Of a DNA stretch of 64,000 nt, positions 1 through 9,378 are shown one piece after another; position 1 is the stretch's first letter, and each line of letters opens with the position of its first letter. This DNA comes from Shewanella glacialimarina. Its GTDB lineage: Bacteria > Pseudomonadota > Gammaproteobacteria > Enterobacterales > Shewanellaceae. The stretch is from the NCBI RefSeq assembly GCF_020511155.1, contig NZ_CP041216.1, positions 744,001 through 808,000 on the forward strand, in the 5' to 3' direction. The notes beneath the pieces were generated by a model that was not told the DNA's origin, searched no databases, and saw nothing but the letters and a program-made list of their open reading frames with translations. Position numbers and translations under genes: made by a program.

Positions 1-631
1 CACCAGGAATACGGGTTAGCATAGGATGGTCTTTAGTATTTTTTTGGTCTTTATGGCTTAAGTCGGCAAACGTTTTCTGAATAATATCCGTGCCTAGGTA
101 AGCTTGATTAATGTTAAGTAGGTCTAAAGGCTCTTCAATCACTTCAATAATGTCTAATTGAACGTGAGCCGCGCGCTTCCAGTTCATGGCATACACAGAA
201 ACATAAAGCTGTTTTTGAGCCAATTGTATCTTAGCGGTTATCAATGACGGTTCATCTTTTGGAGTGGTATCTAACGGCGAAATGAATCGTGCCAAATCAT
301 CCTGATCAAAACAGCTAGGTGTATGACATTCAAAAATAACTTGCCCATTGAGTGCGTTAATTTGTTGTTTATAGTTATTAATGAGGTTTTCTGGTGACAA
401 TGAAACGGGTAATTGATAATTAATTCTGCTCAGTTGCCCCTGTACCACTTTGCTATCAATGTTAGCCTTGCTAATTTGGGTGATAATGTCATAGGCGATG
501 AAGTTTCTGGTTTCCGTTTTAGTTTTGCTCACTTCTTTGGGGGGACTAAATAAGGTGTCATTTTGTGTCGCTGCCGCGATTGATGGTGAAATAGCGATTA
601 ATGCAAATATGAATAGTAACTTTATAGACAT
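1..631 (-). CDS. DUF4892-like exported protein, 3' end outside window
   Basis: Reading the minus strand from an ATG at 631 gives 210 open codons that leave the window at base 1, so the C-terminus is missing. The start has a GGGGACA ribosome binding site just upstream. The first 21 residues form a signal peptide (MSIKLLFIFALIAISPSIAAA), so the product is exported. The mature part has the pattern GQLSRINYQLP, then NYKQQINALNGQVIFEC with a nearby second Cys, which resembles the N-terminal domain of DUF4892 envelope proteins. Family assignment is from memory of the pattern. It lies in the same direction as the LuxR-type gene downstream of which it sits, with a gap of about 80 bases. Function is unknown. 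Confidence 0.6.
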   Translation of the reverse strand, partial: MSIKLLFIFALIAISPSIAAATQNDTLFSPPKEVSKTKTETRNFIAYDIITQISKANIDSKVVQGQLSRINYQLPVSLSPENLINNYKQQINALNGQVIFECHTPSCFDQDDLARFISPLDTTPKDEPSLITAKIQLAQKQLYVSVYAMNWKRAAHVQLDIIEVIEEPLDLLNINQAYLGTDIIQKTFADLSHKDQKNTKDHPMLTRIPG

Positions 632-708
632 TTTGTCCCCTGTAGACGATTAAAGTGAGAGATAATTGTCGGGTTAGATAAAAATATGTAGTTCAAGTTT
701 TTATATCT

Positions 709-1338
709 TTATCCAGCCAATGCAAATAATTGACCACGACTTTTAATTTTGGTTTTTTTATATATATTCTGCACATGCATTTTGACCGTGTTTATCGAAA
801 TGCCTAGCCTGTGAGCGATTTCTTCATTTGAATGTCCATCCCAAATAAACCCTAGTATTTGTTGCTCTTTTTTGGTTGTCAGCGCCAAAATTTTGGTGCG
901 ATTAGTGAACGAAGGTAAGCGCTTTTTTTGTAATACATAACGTGAAATAGCTTTATGGCTAAAACTTATCTCTTTCGCTTGTACTTGTTTAATAGAATTT
1001 ATTTTATCTACAACAGAATCATCAGCTTGCATGTTGCAATGAAATCCCGATGAGATAAAGGTGACTTCCAGTTCTGTCGTTAATTTAGGGCAGATTGCGA
1101 TATGTAGGTGTGTATTGAGTAAGTCGCTGTCTATTTGTTGAAGTGATGTTAATGGGGACTCGAAATAATGCACGATTATATGCATATCTTTAGGGTTAGG
1201 CTCAAGGGTGTTTAATGTATTTTTAACATCATCTGAGTGAGACTGAATTAAATTTAATGCCAGTAAATTTGAAATATGAAAAAATTGATTGGTTTGCTGT
1301 AGCGGTAAATCAATTGTAATAATATTCTGTAAAGACAT
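709..1338 (-). CDS. LuxR/CsgD-type HTH transcriptional regulator
   Basis: The 209-residue protein ends in a typical LuxR (GerE) helix-turn-helix. Residues about 147-206 include LTTKKEQQILGFIWDGHSNE and ISINTVKMHVQNIYKK, the recognition helix region. The N-terminal 140 residues look like a degenerate receiver domain as in CsgD, with no obvious phosphoacceptor context. An AAGGA site lies about 8 bases before the ATG. It reads toward the DUF4892-like gene, with which it may be cotranscribed. The target is not known; CsgD-like control of surface or biofilm genes is only an inference from family resemblance. Confidence 0.75.
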   Translation of the reverse strand: MSLQNIITIDLPLQQTNQFFHISNLLALNLIQSHSDDVKNTLNTLEPNPKDMHIIVHYFESPLTSLQQIDSDLLNTHLHIAICPKLTTELEVTFISSGFHCNMQADDSVVDKINSIKQVQAKEISFSHKAISRYVLQKKRLPSFTNRTKILALTTKKEQQILGFIWDGHSNEEIAHRLGISINTVKMHVQNIYKKTKIKSRGQLFALAG

Positions 1339-2043
1339 TGAACAATCCTTGTAAAAATATAATTTGCAGTCATTGCAAAAGAAATCTTTTGTAAGGGTAA
1401 CATATTTTTAAGCGAGTTAAATAGTGTTTTAAACCCAAAAATTATTGAGTTTTTGCTTTGAATATTCAAGTCGATGTAAATAAAAATGACAGAGCCACCG
1501 CATGAGTACTCAATTTTAACCTTAACCTTAACCTTAACCTTAACCTTAACCTTAAAGCCAGCCTTTAACAATTCCTCAAGCATAGGTGTATTATCATGGC
1601 TTATTTTTGTTTTCCAATAATGCTTGCCCTGGCGGGCTCGGCTGGTATTTAGTTGGTCAGGAAGTGAATTATAAGGTGAAGTAAGACTATGCAGTTGGGC
1701 GTATAAAATAACCCCATTTTTTGCGGTTTATTGTTATGAATTGGGGTCAGTTTTTGCTAATCATTGAGCAGCGAATTGTTGTATATCTGGCACCTTCATG
1801 TTGCGGGGTGGTTGCGTTTTTGTTGGCGATCTTGGTTTGAATGAGTGAATTGGTTAAATATCCGCTCAAAAGTAGTCGAATTAAGCAACATGATATATTA
1901 TCGCAAGGTTGTATCGGTGTTGTATACATACCTTCCTTTATCGGCATATATTTTTCATATGTTCGTCGTATAAAATCACCACCATAATATGATTTTATTA
2001 AACAATTATCATCCAAAAACCATTTAAGGATAAGAGTGGAACG
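1339..2043. other. 705-base spacer with no convincing gene
   Basis: This gap between the divergent LuxR-type and GYF_2 genes holds a hexamer tandem repeat (listed separately). The minus strand is open from about 1737 through the repeat to 1254 but has no ATG before the repeat. Its lower-case codons upstream of the repeat look protein-like (HYWKTKISHDNTPMLEELLK), suggesting a decayed gene fragment. An 89-codon minus-strand ORF at 1747-2016 has no recognisable domain and no good ribosome binding site, so it is not called. Confidence 0.5.
1516..1551. repeat. Six perfect TTAACC hexamers in tandem
   Basis: Six head-to-tail copies of TTAACC are directly visible, followed by a partial copy (TTAAAG). 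On the minus strand they are GGTTAA, translated as a Val-Lys dipeptide run in one open frame. Hexamers preserve frame. Copy number in such arrays usually varies by slippage. Confidence 0.95.
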
Positions 2044-2475
2044 ATGAAAGAATGGTACTTCTCAAATAATGGCGAACTTAATGGACCATTAGGCTTAGCT
2101 GAATCAATCAAGTATGTAAAAACCAATCCAAACACTTATGCATGGCATCCTTCCTATGCTTATTGGATGCCAGTGAGCGATATTGCCGATTTTGAAATGA
2201 CAATAACACCGCCACCATCTCCGATTGAAATTCCGCTTGATCTTATTGAGAGTTTTTTAGTAAAAGAGAAAGAACTTAATACAGCTTTGGGTCGGATTGA
2301 AACTACTTTGCAAGTTATTGGTGTTTCAATGAGTGATTTAGATCGCGACACGATTAGCTGTAAGAATAAGACCCAAAACTTAAATGAGCAGGTTAAGGCG
2401 ACTATTAGAGCGGTTAATGAGCAGTATGAAGCCTTGCAGAAAGCCCTGGCTGGCGTCTCTAGTTCACATACTTAA
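2044..2475 (+). CDS. GYF_2-domain protein, first of a tandem pair
   Basis: A 143-residue soluble protein. Residues 1-55 form a GYF_2 (DUF4339) domain: WYFSNNGELNGPLGLAE, then AWHPSYAYWMPVSDI, with the conserved Trp-Tyr start, GP turn and W-x-P segment. GYF domains bind proline-rich peptides in known cases. A proline stretch follows (TPPPSPIEIP), then about 70 residues of predicted coiled coil with QVKATIRAVNEQYEALQKAL near the end. GGATAAG precedes the ATG. The next gene is a longer paralogue starting 23 bases after this stop, so the two are likely one operon. Specific role unknown. Confidence 0.75.
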   Translation: MKEWYFSNNGELNGPLGLAESIKYVKTNPNTYAWHPSYAYWMPVSDIADFEMTITPPPSPIEIPLDLIESFLVKEKELNTALGRIETTLQVIGVSMSDLDRDTISCKNKTQNLNEQVKATIRAVNEQYEALQKALAGVSSSHT

Positions 2476-2498
2476 TAACTAATAAAAGAATAATAAAT

Positions 2499-3338
2499 AT
2501 GAATACGTGGTTTTTTTCAAAAAAAGGCGATGTTACAGGCCCTTTAACAACGACTGAAGCAATAGCATTTGTTAAAAATGATGCAAACTGTTACGGATGG
2601 AACCCACATTTTACTCAGTGGAAGCCAGTTGGTATGATTGCTGAGTTTGACGAATATGTCTCTGCTATTACACCTCCAGCACAAATACCTCAATCACTAG
2701 TTGATGATTTTGTTAGTAAAAAGAACAAACTCGAGTTAGACATTGTATCGATGGACGACAATATCAAGTTTACTAAAACTTATTTGTACGAACTTGAGCA
2801 AGAAATCAATATTTACAAACGCTTAACCAATAACTTAAGCGACGATATGAAGGGGAATATTACTCCTTATGCGCAAAACTATAATAATTTTAATCGGATA
2901 TTTGATGAATTAGTGGCAGCTTTAGCTATTGCAAAAAGTGAAATTAATGAAGTTGTTTTAGAATTTGATCAACGTGTGGCACAAAGAAAAGCTGAAACGT
3001 TGGCAAGTCTTTCAATATCCGACAAAATCGTTGCAGATTCTCAAAGTGATGTTGTTGATGTGATTACACAACCACTTAATGCGACAACAAGTTTAGATCC
3101 GGTTGCTCAATCGCCTAAGAAATCTGGCGTAACTAATATGCTTAAATCAGTGTTCAAAGGTGATTCAAAAAAATTGAATCCCTTAGCTGAAATCAGCATC
3201 AAAACAACTGATACTCCACTCGTAAAAAGCGCTATCACCGACGATAATTCTGAAGCTAAAGATGAAGTCGTTAAAGATGAAAAGCAAGCTGCTCCCCATT
3301 ATTGGAACATGCTGAACGCGCCCCGCACAATCTATTAA
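2499..3338 (+). CDS. GYF_2-domain protein, second of a tandem pair
   Basis: 279 residues. The N-terminal 60 residues repeat the GYF_2 pattern of the gene before it (WFFSKKGDVTGPLTTTEA, GWNPHFTQWKPVGMI, then ITPPAQIP), so the pair arose by duplication. Residues about 70-170 are heptad-rich coiled coil (KKNKLELDIVSMDDNIKF onward). The C-terminal 90 residues are low-complexity and charged, ending in APHYWNMLNAPRTIY. There is no signal peptide or membrane segment, so a cytoplasmic scaffold or adaptor is a reasonable inference. A hairpin terminator follows 32 bases after the stop. Confidence 0.72.
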   Translation: MNTWFFSKKGDVTGPLTTTEAIAFVKNDANCYGWNPHFTQWKPVGMIAEFDEYVSAITPPAQIPQSLVDDFVSKKNKLELDIVSMDDNIKFTKTYLYELEQEINIYKRLTNNLSDDMKGNITPYAQNYNNFNRIFDELVAALAIAKSEINEVVLEFDQRVAQRKAETLASLSISDKIVADSQSDVVDVITQPLNATTSLDPVAQSPKKSGVTNMLKSVFKGDSKKLNPLAEISIKTTDTPLVKSAITDDNSEAKDEVVKDEKQAAPHYWNMLNAPRTIY

Positions 3339-3369
3339 CTTGAGCAATGCTGCCGTTATTATGAGTGTT

Positions 3370-3407
3370 AAGATTGCCGTAAAATAAATTATCGGCAATC
3401 TTAATTT
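3370..3407 (+). terminator. Hairpin terminator after the GYF_2 pair
   Basis: Perfect 10-bp stem, AAGATTGCCG at 3370-3379 with CGGCAATCTT at 3393-3402, with a 13-base loop and a weak T-rich tail (AATTTT). Confidence 0.6.
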
Positions 3408-3592
3408 TGCTTAACTCATATTAACTTTTACAAAAAGAATTGTAGCATTGAGTTACTGACACGGTTTGATACTATAACTTAGTCATTAACATAGCTCATT
3501 TGTTAATAACTAAGCTTTTAATTATTAAAGAATAAAATAAATATAACGATCAATTATATTGATGAGCTATTTTTTATGGTTTGATTCTTTAG

Positions 3593-4669
3593 TTAATTTG
3601 CCTTGGCTTTGTTCCACATTTGCTTATAGGTATTACGTGTTCTTGAGCTCAGTGGACGCCATAAATACTGCTCTGAAAAAAATGTTTCATCACCTACTCT
3701 GGCATCCTTAACCAACTGAGGGTCAAGTAACTTGGCCGTTTCACCGTTAACTATGATAGAACCGTACATTTCTAATATGCGCTTTTGCACTGGCTCGCTG
3801 ATCATAAAGTCTAATAATAGATAGGCGGCATCTAGTTTTTCGCCATTGAGGTGTTTACCTATGGCTAAGGTATCTAACCACACAGTTTGGCCTTCTTTTG
3901 GGGTAGCCAATTTCCAATTCTGTCCGCTTTGATTGGCTGCAGCAACGCCAAACCAATAGGTTGTAACCAGCTCTAGATCTTTCATGCGTTCTACATCAGC
4001 CATCCCGCCCCAAAATGAGTCTGCATTTTGTACTAGGCTATCTAATTTTGCTTGTACTTTAGACTTGTCTAATGTTGTGGCGTCTATGTCATAAAAAGAT
4101 TCAGGTGGATAACCTAATACCAATAGAGTGGTATAAATATTGGCTTCAAATTGATCACCTGTGATGGCGAATTTACCTTTGTTTTCTGGTTGCCATAGGA
4201 CTTCCCAGGATTTAGGTTCATCCCGCTTCGCCGCATTGTAAGCCAGGCCATATGAGCCTCCTAACAAAGGTACTGAATATTTTTCGCCTTTAAATTCATC
4301 GTATTGGCTAGTCCTTAATGAACCAAGTACTTTAGAATAGTTGGTCAGTCTACTGAAATCTATCGGCTGAAGAACCTGAAGTAACCTGTCTTGATTCATC
4401 TTGTAGTAATTGTGGGTAGGGGTAGTAACATCAGCAGCACTGGCTCGCATCTTGTTAAAAATAAGCTCAGGGTCTGTGATGTAGGGGTCCATAATATTTA
4501 ACTCCACCTCCATTCCTTTTGTTTTGGCATAGGCCTTAAAATCCTCTTTAAACGGACTTATGTAGCCCTCCCATTCTAGTACGTTCAGAGTTACAGCTAG
4601 GGTATTTGTCGACATCAACAGACCTACCATCAACAGGATGTGTACTTTTAAGTATTTACCTACTTGCAT
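3593..4669 (-). CDS. PotD-like ABC transporter substrate-binding protein
   Basis: 358 residues with a signal peptide (cleavage near TLAVTLNVL, about residue 25). The mature N-terminus LNVLEWEGYISPF matches the opening strand of spermidine/putrescine-type family 1 binding proteins (usually about 350 residues). Later pieces fit the same fold: YSVPLLGGSYGLAYN, SWEVLWQPENKGKFAI, and AAYLLLDFMISEPVQ near the C-terminus. It would act in the periplasm capturing a small cation or organic ligand. No permease or ATPase gene adjoins it, so it is an orphan, and the ligand cannot be told. A palindromic possible operator lies at 4727-4744 upstream. Confidence 0.8.
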   Translation of the reverse strand: MQVGKYLKVHILLMVGLLMSTNTLAVTLNVLEWEGYISPFKEDFKAYAKTKGMEVELNIMDPYITDPELIFNKMRASAADVTTPTHNYYKMNQDRLLQVLQPIDFSRLTNYSKVLGSLRTSQYDEFKGEKYSVPLLGGSYGLAYNAAKRDEPKSWEVLWQPENKGKFAITGDQFEANIYTTLLVLGYPPESFYDIDATTLDKSKVQAKLDSLVQNADSFWGGMADVERMKDLELVTTYWFGVAAANQSGQNWKLATPKEGQTVWLDTLAIGKHLNGEKLDAAYLLLDFMISEPVQKRILEMYGSIIVNGETAKLLDPQLVKDARVGDETFFSEQYLWRPLSSRTRNTYKQMWNKAKAN

Positions 4670-4726
4670 AATGTGTGTCCTTATCTAGCTTCGTGTTTTG
4701 AGAGTAGCGAATGTTAATAAGTGCTA

Positions 4727-4744
4727 GTACGTCTAAAGACGTAC
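4727..4744. promoter_or_regulatory. Palindrome GTACGTCT-AA-AGACGTAC upstream of the PotD-like gene
   Basis: Eight-base perfect arms separated by AA, about 58 bases upstream of the binding-protein start. The size and position fit a dimeric repressor operator. The rest of the 327-base gap (4670-4996) shows nothing else I recognise. Confidence 0.4.
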
Positions 4745-4996
4745 ATCATGTGCTTTAAGGATTGCTCATAAAAGGGACTTTAGCCAGTTTGGGATTGGTT
4801 TTATATTCCATATATAGCCGTAATCGTTGCTAAGTGATTGTAGTGATAACGAGAAATTATTTTAGCCTTGTGGTATTTGTATACGGTACTTGTATGAGGT
4901 GGAGATTAGTAGGGTTATTGCGGGTTAGCTTGCAGACAATAATAGTTTCATTTCTGGTTTTAATGCGTCTTACTCTGTACTGCAATCGAGTTTTAT

Positions 4997-5881
4997 TTAG
5001 AACAAAAAATCTAATTGGTCAGATTTGTTGTCACTGTGTTGGCGCAAATTTATTTCAGCGAGCTCATTTGGTTTAACGGCTTCTTTTAAGGTGTTGTAAA
5101 GTGCAACTGCGAGCTCAGGTGCTTGAAGATTATCAGGAGTATGAATAAATATATAAGGCTGCTTTCCTTCTCTTATCCATTGTGCAAGCTTAATTCGCCA
5201 GCGTTGAAAAAAGGCCAGGTTGATTTGTGAGTCACATTGACCAATAAAGCGCACCACAGGTTGATGAGCGGTCGCAATAGGATGAACAGGGACTTGAGGC
5301 TTTTTACGTTGGGCATCAATTAGCGCTGGATTATCTGCTTTTGCGGCAAATAGCGGCCGACTATCCATAATAATACGATTGCATTGATGCGCTATTAATA
5401 GTCGGTTTAAAGCTCTTTCATGCTCGCCTTTGTTGAAAAATGCCCCGTGACGAACTTCTACACCGTAGGTAAAACCCTTAGGTAATTGTTGTAAAAATCT
5501 CTCAAGAGCTGGCAACGAGCTAGGACCAAACTGCGCTGGTAGCTGAATTTTCCACATAGCGGTTTTGTCAGTTAACGGCTCCATCACATTAAAGAAGTGG
5601 GTTAACTCTGCTTGAGCATGTTGTAACTGTAAGTCATGGGTGATTGTTTTTGGCAGTTTAAAAGTAAACCTAAAATCCTCTGGTACAGCATCTCGCCAGT
5701 TCATTACTGTCGGGGATGTTGGTAGGGCATAAAAAGTGGTATTGCCTTCGACAGTATTAAATACTTGCGCATATTTTTCTAAACGAGCAGATGCAGGCAC
5801 ATCACCATAAATACTTTGTTTCCATTGGGGTTGAGACCACATGGCAAGGCCTATTCTCAGTATAGGTTGGTGGTTATTCAT
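4997..5881 (-). CDS. DUF72 family protein (YecE-like)
   Basis: 294 residues, typical for DUF72 TIM-barrel proteins. Diagnostic stretches are LRIGLAMWSQPQWK at the N-terminus, FNTVEGNTTFYALPTSPTV, FRFTFKLPKTITHDLQL, and KQPYIFIHTPDN near the C-terminus. A GGGGGA site lies just before the ATG. It lies head-to-head with the large penicillin-binding-like gene across a 265-base spacer. The biochemical role of the family is not established to my knowledge. The C-terminal tail (LRQHSDNKSDQLDFLF) is polar and probably disordered. Confidence 0.88.
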   Translation of the reverse strand: MNNHQPILRIGLAMWSQPQWKQSIYGDVPASARLEKYAQVFNTVEGNTTFYALPTSPTVMNWRDAVPEDFRFTFKLPKTITHDLQLQHAQAELTHFFNVMEPLTDKTAMWKIQLPAQFGPSSLPALERFLQQLPKGFTYGVEVRHGAFFNKGEHERALNRLLIAHQCNRIIMDSRPLFAAKADNPALIDAQRKKPQVPVHPIATAHQPVVRFIGQCDSQINLAFFQRWRIKLAQWIREGKQPYIFIHTPDNLQAPELAVALYNTLKEAVKPNELAEINLRQHSDNKSDQLDFLF

Positions 5882-6146
5882 TGGTCCCCCTTTTTACATT
5901 TCTAGTAAAAATAGCGGCTTTTAAGGTTATTTTGTCGCTAGGCCAGAATTCAGCTAGCAAAAAGACACTTTTTAGTCTCAATCCATCTATCTCTATTTAT
6001 ACCAGATCTGATAATATGCAGCGGCTTTTGCTTTGCTATGTTGTATCCATTTAGCGCTATGTCTATTTAACACTTGGTTTATTAAGTGTTAGGCTTATTT
6101 AGCCGCAAAAAATTGCTGATATGTTTTTAGTTTCGATGGAGTGATT

Positions 6147-9100
6147 GTGTCAGATCCAACCCCAGATATGAAGTTTGATAATTATCGAGATCGATCTTTT
6201 CAAGAAAAACAGCAGCCAACGACTAACCGTCGATCAAAGTTGGTATTTTTTTTCATCCTCTTGCTGATAGTTATAGGTGTTTTTACTGCATTTGAAATTA
6301 AAACGTCTCACTACCAGGCGATGTTATTCAACCAATATGGAACCAAATTAACATATCAGGTCGTACCTTTTGCTACAGACAAGGTTATTTATCCCCAGTA
6401 TGGCCCATTTGATATTCGCCATGGCTATACTAAGTTACCCCAATATATTGATAAGCTAGTTAAAAATGGCTTTACTATTGAGCAGCAAGCTAGCTTTTCG
6501 CCTATGTTAATGGACTATACCGAATATGGTTTTTTTCCGCCTTACCATGAAAAAGCCCAGTCGGGTTTAATTATTCAAGATTGTCGTAATCAAGATGTAT
6601 TTGATGCGCTGTACCCAAGTCGTGCTTATCAAGACACCGACATGATCCCCAGTGAAGTGGTCAATACATTACTTTTTATTGAAAACCGTGAACTTTGGAA
6701 CCCAGAGCCTAACCACAACCCTGTGATTGATTGGCCACGTTTCGTGGTTGCTGGTATTACCCAAATTGCCGACAAAGCTGGCTTGAATATGTCAAATGCT
6801 GGTGGCAGTACTTTAGCGACCCAAATTGAAAAGTTTCGCCACTCTGAGTTTGGTTTAACCTCTAGCATTGAGGATAAGTTGCTGCAAATTGGTTCGGCGA
6901 TGATCCGCGTTTATCAGCAAGGTGAAAATACCCTTGCGGCCAGGCAGCGTATTGTTCAAGATTACTTAAATACTGTGCCCCTGTCATCTGCGCCAGGCTT
7001 TGGTGAGGTTCACGGCATTGGCGATGGTTTGTGGGCCTGGTTTAAAACCGATTTTAATCGAGCCAATCGTTTACTGCTGTCAGGACATGATCCTGCTACT
7101 GCAGCTGAGCGTGGACAAGTGTTTCGACAAATTGTCGCCTTAATGATTGCACAGCGTCGTCCATCATATTACTTACTACAAGGTCATGATGACTTAGAAG
7201 AGCTGGTAGACAGTCATTTGCGCTTGCTGGTTAGCTATGCATTGATTGACCCCAAGCTGATGAACTCGGCTATGCAACAACAGCTGCAGTTTGATAGACG
7301 CAGAGGCCATCCTGGCAATCCTAACAATAAGGGCGTTAATGCGGTTCGTATTAGAACCGCTAGCATGTTGTCGAGCAGTTTATTTGACTTAGACCGCTTA
7401 GACTTAACGGTTAACAGTACCTTTCATGGTGATTTACAGCAGCAAGTGGGTGATTACTTACGTAGCCTTGGTCAGCAAGAATACGCTCAAAAGGTGGGGT
7501 TGTTAGGTGAGCGATTACTGACCCCGGAACAGCTTCCTAATGTGCTTTATAGCTTTACCCTATTTGAAAAGCATCAAGGTGCTAATCGAGTTCGAGTACA
7601 AACAGACAGTACAGACCAACCTTTTGATATTAATGAGGGCAGTAAGCTAGAGTTAGGTTCTACTGCTAAATTAAGAGTATTAGCGACGTATCTGGAAATT
7701 ATTGCAGAATTACAGCATCGCTTTGAAGATAAAACTGTCGCCGATTTATATCAAATCGATGTTGAGCCCAAAGATAAAATCACCCGTTGGGTGGTCGATT
7801 ATTTAATTGAAACTCGTGACCGTAATTTAACGCGTATGTTAAATGCGGCGCTTGAAAGACGCTATTCAGCATCGGCTGATGAGCGTTTTTTTACCGGCGG
7901 CGGCTTACATGTTTTCAGTAACTTCCAAAAGAAAGAAAATAGCCGTAACCCGACTTTATATGAAGCCTTGCAAGACTCAGTTAACTTGCCGTTTGTGCGT
8001 TTGATGCAAGATATTGTGAATTACAGTAGTAGTTATAATAGCGAAGGTAGCATGGCACAATTGCTGCGCAATGATAAAGACCCTCGCCGTGAAGAATACT
8101 TAAAAGCTTTTGCAAAGCGAGAAGGCAGCACCTTTGTGCGACGCTTTTATCGCAAGTATCAATCGTTATCCCCTGAAGCTAGATTAGCGATATTTTTTAA
8201 TGGTGTGCAGGCAAGCGAACATCGACTTAGCGCGACATATCGTTTCCTACAACCTTACAAAAGTGATCAGGACTTAAAGCTATTTTTGGCTGAAAAAATA
8301 CCGGATAAAATTTTTAGTGATAAACAAATTAGCAGCTTATATAACAAGTATGGCTCAGATAAGTTTAATCTTGCTGATCAAGGTTATATTGCCCGGGTAC
8401 ATCCACTAGAGCTGTGGGTGCTGAGTTATCTGAATGATTACCCAGACGCCAATATGACGCAAGTGTTAGAAGACAGCCAAGCCACTTTGATTGAGGTCTA
8501 TCGATGGTTATTCCGTACCCGTCATCAAAATGCTCGCGACAGTCGCATTAAAGTGATGTTGGAAGTTGAGGCTTTTTTAAGTATTCATCAACGCTGGCAG
8601 AGAATGGGATATCCATTTGATTTTATCGTGCCATCACTAGGCTCGGCCCTTGGCAGTTCTGGCGATCGTCCAGCTGCCTTAGCTGAACTAATGGGTATTA
8701 TTCAAAATAACGGTGTGCGAGCGCCAACATTACGGATAGAAAAATTATTGTTTGCTAAAGATACGCCTTATGAAGTTAATTTAGCGAACAGCACTCAGCA
8801 GCCTATTCAAGTATTCAAGCCTGAAGTGGCAATAGCATTGAAAAATGCGCTCGCCAATGTGGTAGAAAAGGGCACGGCAAGGCGACTCAATGGTAGCATT
8901 ATGAATGTTGATGGCACTTTGGTTCGCTTAGGTGGCAAAACGGGCACCGGGGATAACCGCATCGCGACTGAAATTCGTAATGGACGCAAGGTGTCTTCTA
9001 CTGCAATGAACCGCACAGCAACTTTTGTATTTTACTTGGGTGACAGTTACTTTGGTACCTTAACCGCCTTTGTGCCTGGGGCTAAAGCAGATGACTTTAG

Positions 9101-9212
9101 TTTTACCTCAGCACTGCCGTTACAAGTATTGAAGGGTATGCTGCCAATACTGACGCCGCAATTGTTTAATCAGCAACCTTTATGTTTAGCTGAGTCGGCT
9201 GACGTTGAGTAG
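6147..9212 (+). CDS. Divergent class A penicillin-binding-like protein (GT51 plus transpeptidase)
   Basis: GTG at 6147 is preferred to GTG at 6141 because GGAG at 6138-6141 then sits 5 bases upstream; product about 1021 aa. A short cytoplasmic tail is followed by one membrane helix (about residues 34-51). A GT51 glycosyltransferase-like domain carries GGSTLATQIEKF (about 221-232) and LNTVPLSSAPGFGEVHG. The expected EDR-type motif is altered to FIENRELW. The C-terminal domain keeps all three penicillin-binding motifs: STAK (about 507), SVN (about 613) and KTGTGDN (about 932). It is therefore probably an active periplasmic peptidoglycan synthase. It is longer and more divergent than PBP1a/1b, with an unusual insert between GT and TP motifs. 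It stands alone and ends at a bidirectional terminator. Confidence 0.78.
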   Translation: MSDPTPDMKFDNYRDRSFQEKQQPTTNRRSKLVFFFILLLIVIGVFTAFEIKTSHYQAMLFNQYGTKLTYQVVPFATDKVIYPQYGPFDIRHGYTKLPQYIDKLVKNGFTIEQQASFSPMLMDYTEYGFFPPYHEKAQSGLIIQDCRNQDVFDALYPSRAYQDTDMIPSEVVNTLLFIENRELWNPEPNHNPVIDWPRFVVAGITQIADKAGLNMSNAGGSTLATQIEKFRHSEFGLTSSIEDKLLQIGSAMIRVYQQGENTLAARQRIVQDYLNTVPLSSAPGFGEVHGIGDGLWAWFKTDFNRANRLLLSGHDPATAAERGQVFRQIVALMIAQRRPSYYLLQGHDDLEELVDSHLRLLVSYALIDPKLMNSAMQQQLQFDRRRGHPGNPNNKGVNAVRIRTASMLSSSLFDLDRLDLTVNSTFHGDLQQQVGDYLRSLGQQEYAQKVGLLGERLLTPEQLPNVLYSFTLFEKHQGANRVRVQTDSTDQPFDINEGSKLELGSTAKLRVLATYLEIIAELQHRFEDKTVADLYQIDVEPKDKITRWVVDYLIETRDRNLTRMLNAALERRYSASADERFFTGGGLHVFSNFQKKENSRNPTLYEALQDSVNLPFVRLMQDIVNYSSSYNSEGSMAQLLRNDKDPRREEYLKAFAKREGSTFVRRFYRKYQSLSPEARLAIFFNGVQASEHRLSATYRFLQPYKSDQDLKLFLAEKIPDKIFSDKQISSLYNKYGSDKFNLADQGYIARVHPLELWVLSYLNDYPDANMTQVLEDSQATLIEVYRWLFRTRHQNARDSRIKVMLEVEAFLSIHQRWQRMGYPFDFIVPSLGSALGSSGDRPAALAELMGIIQNNGVRAPTLRIEKLLFAKDTPYEVNLANSTQQPIQVFKPEVAIALKNALANVVEKGTARRLNGSIMNVDGTLVRLGGKTGTGDNRIATEIRNGRKVSSTAMNRTATFVFYLGDSYFGTLTAFVPGAKADDFSFTSALPLQVLKGMLPILTPQLFNQQPLCLAESADVE

Positions 9213-9270
9213 GGGAATCATTGACAGACTCGATATAACTTAAGTTTGTATTATCCCTTTACCAGACTAT

Positions 9271-9304
9271 AAAAAAAGTCAGCGATAATCGCTGACTTTT
9301 TTTA
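9271..9304. terminator. Bidirectional terminator between the PBP-like gene and ppaC
   Basis: A-run, stem GTCAGCGA / TCGCTGAC with a 3-base loop, then a T-run. Being symmetrical it can serve both converging genes. Confidence 0.9.
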
Positions 9305-9378
9305 TAGGTTAACCATGTTATTACAACGGCATAGTTAACTGGCTAGTCTTAACAAAGCTTATGCCATACTAAACAAGG

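Noticed and set aside
1254-1583. 109-codon minus-strand ORF with a Val-Lys run
   Set aside because: Its coding potential comes from the hexamer repeat; it overlaps the LuxR-type gene and has no ribosome binding site. Described as a spacer with a repeat instead.
4834-5076. 80-codon plus-strand ORF
   Set aside because: It overlaps the 3' end of the DUF72 gene, has no ribosome binding site and an unlikely composition.
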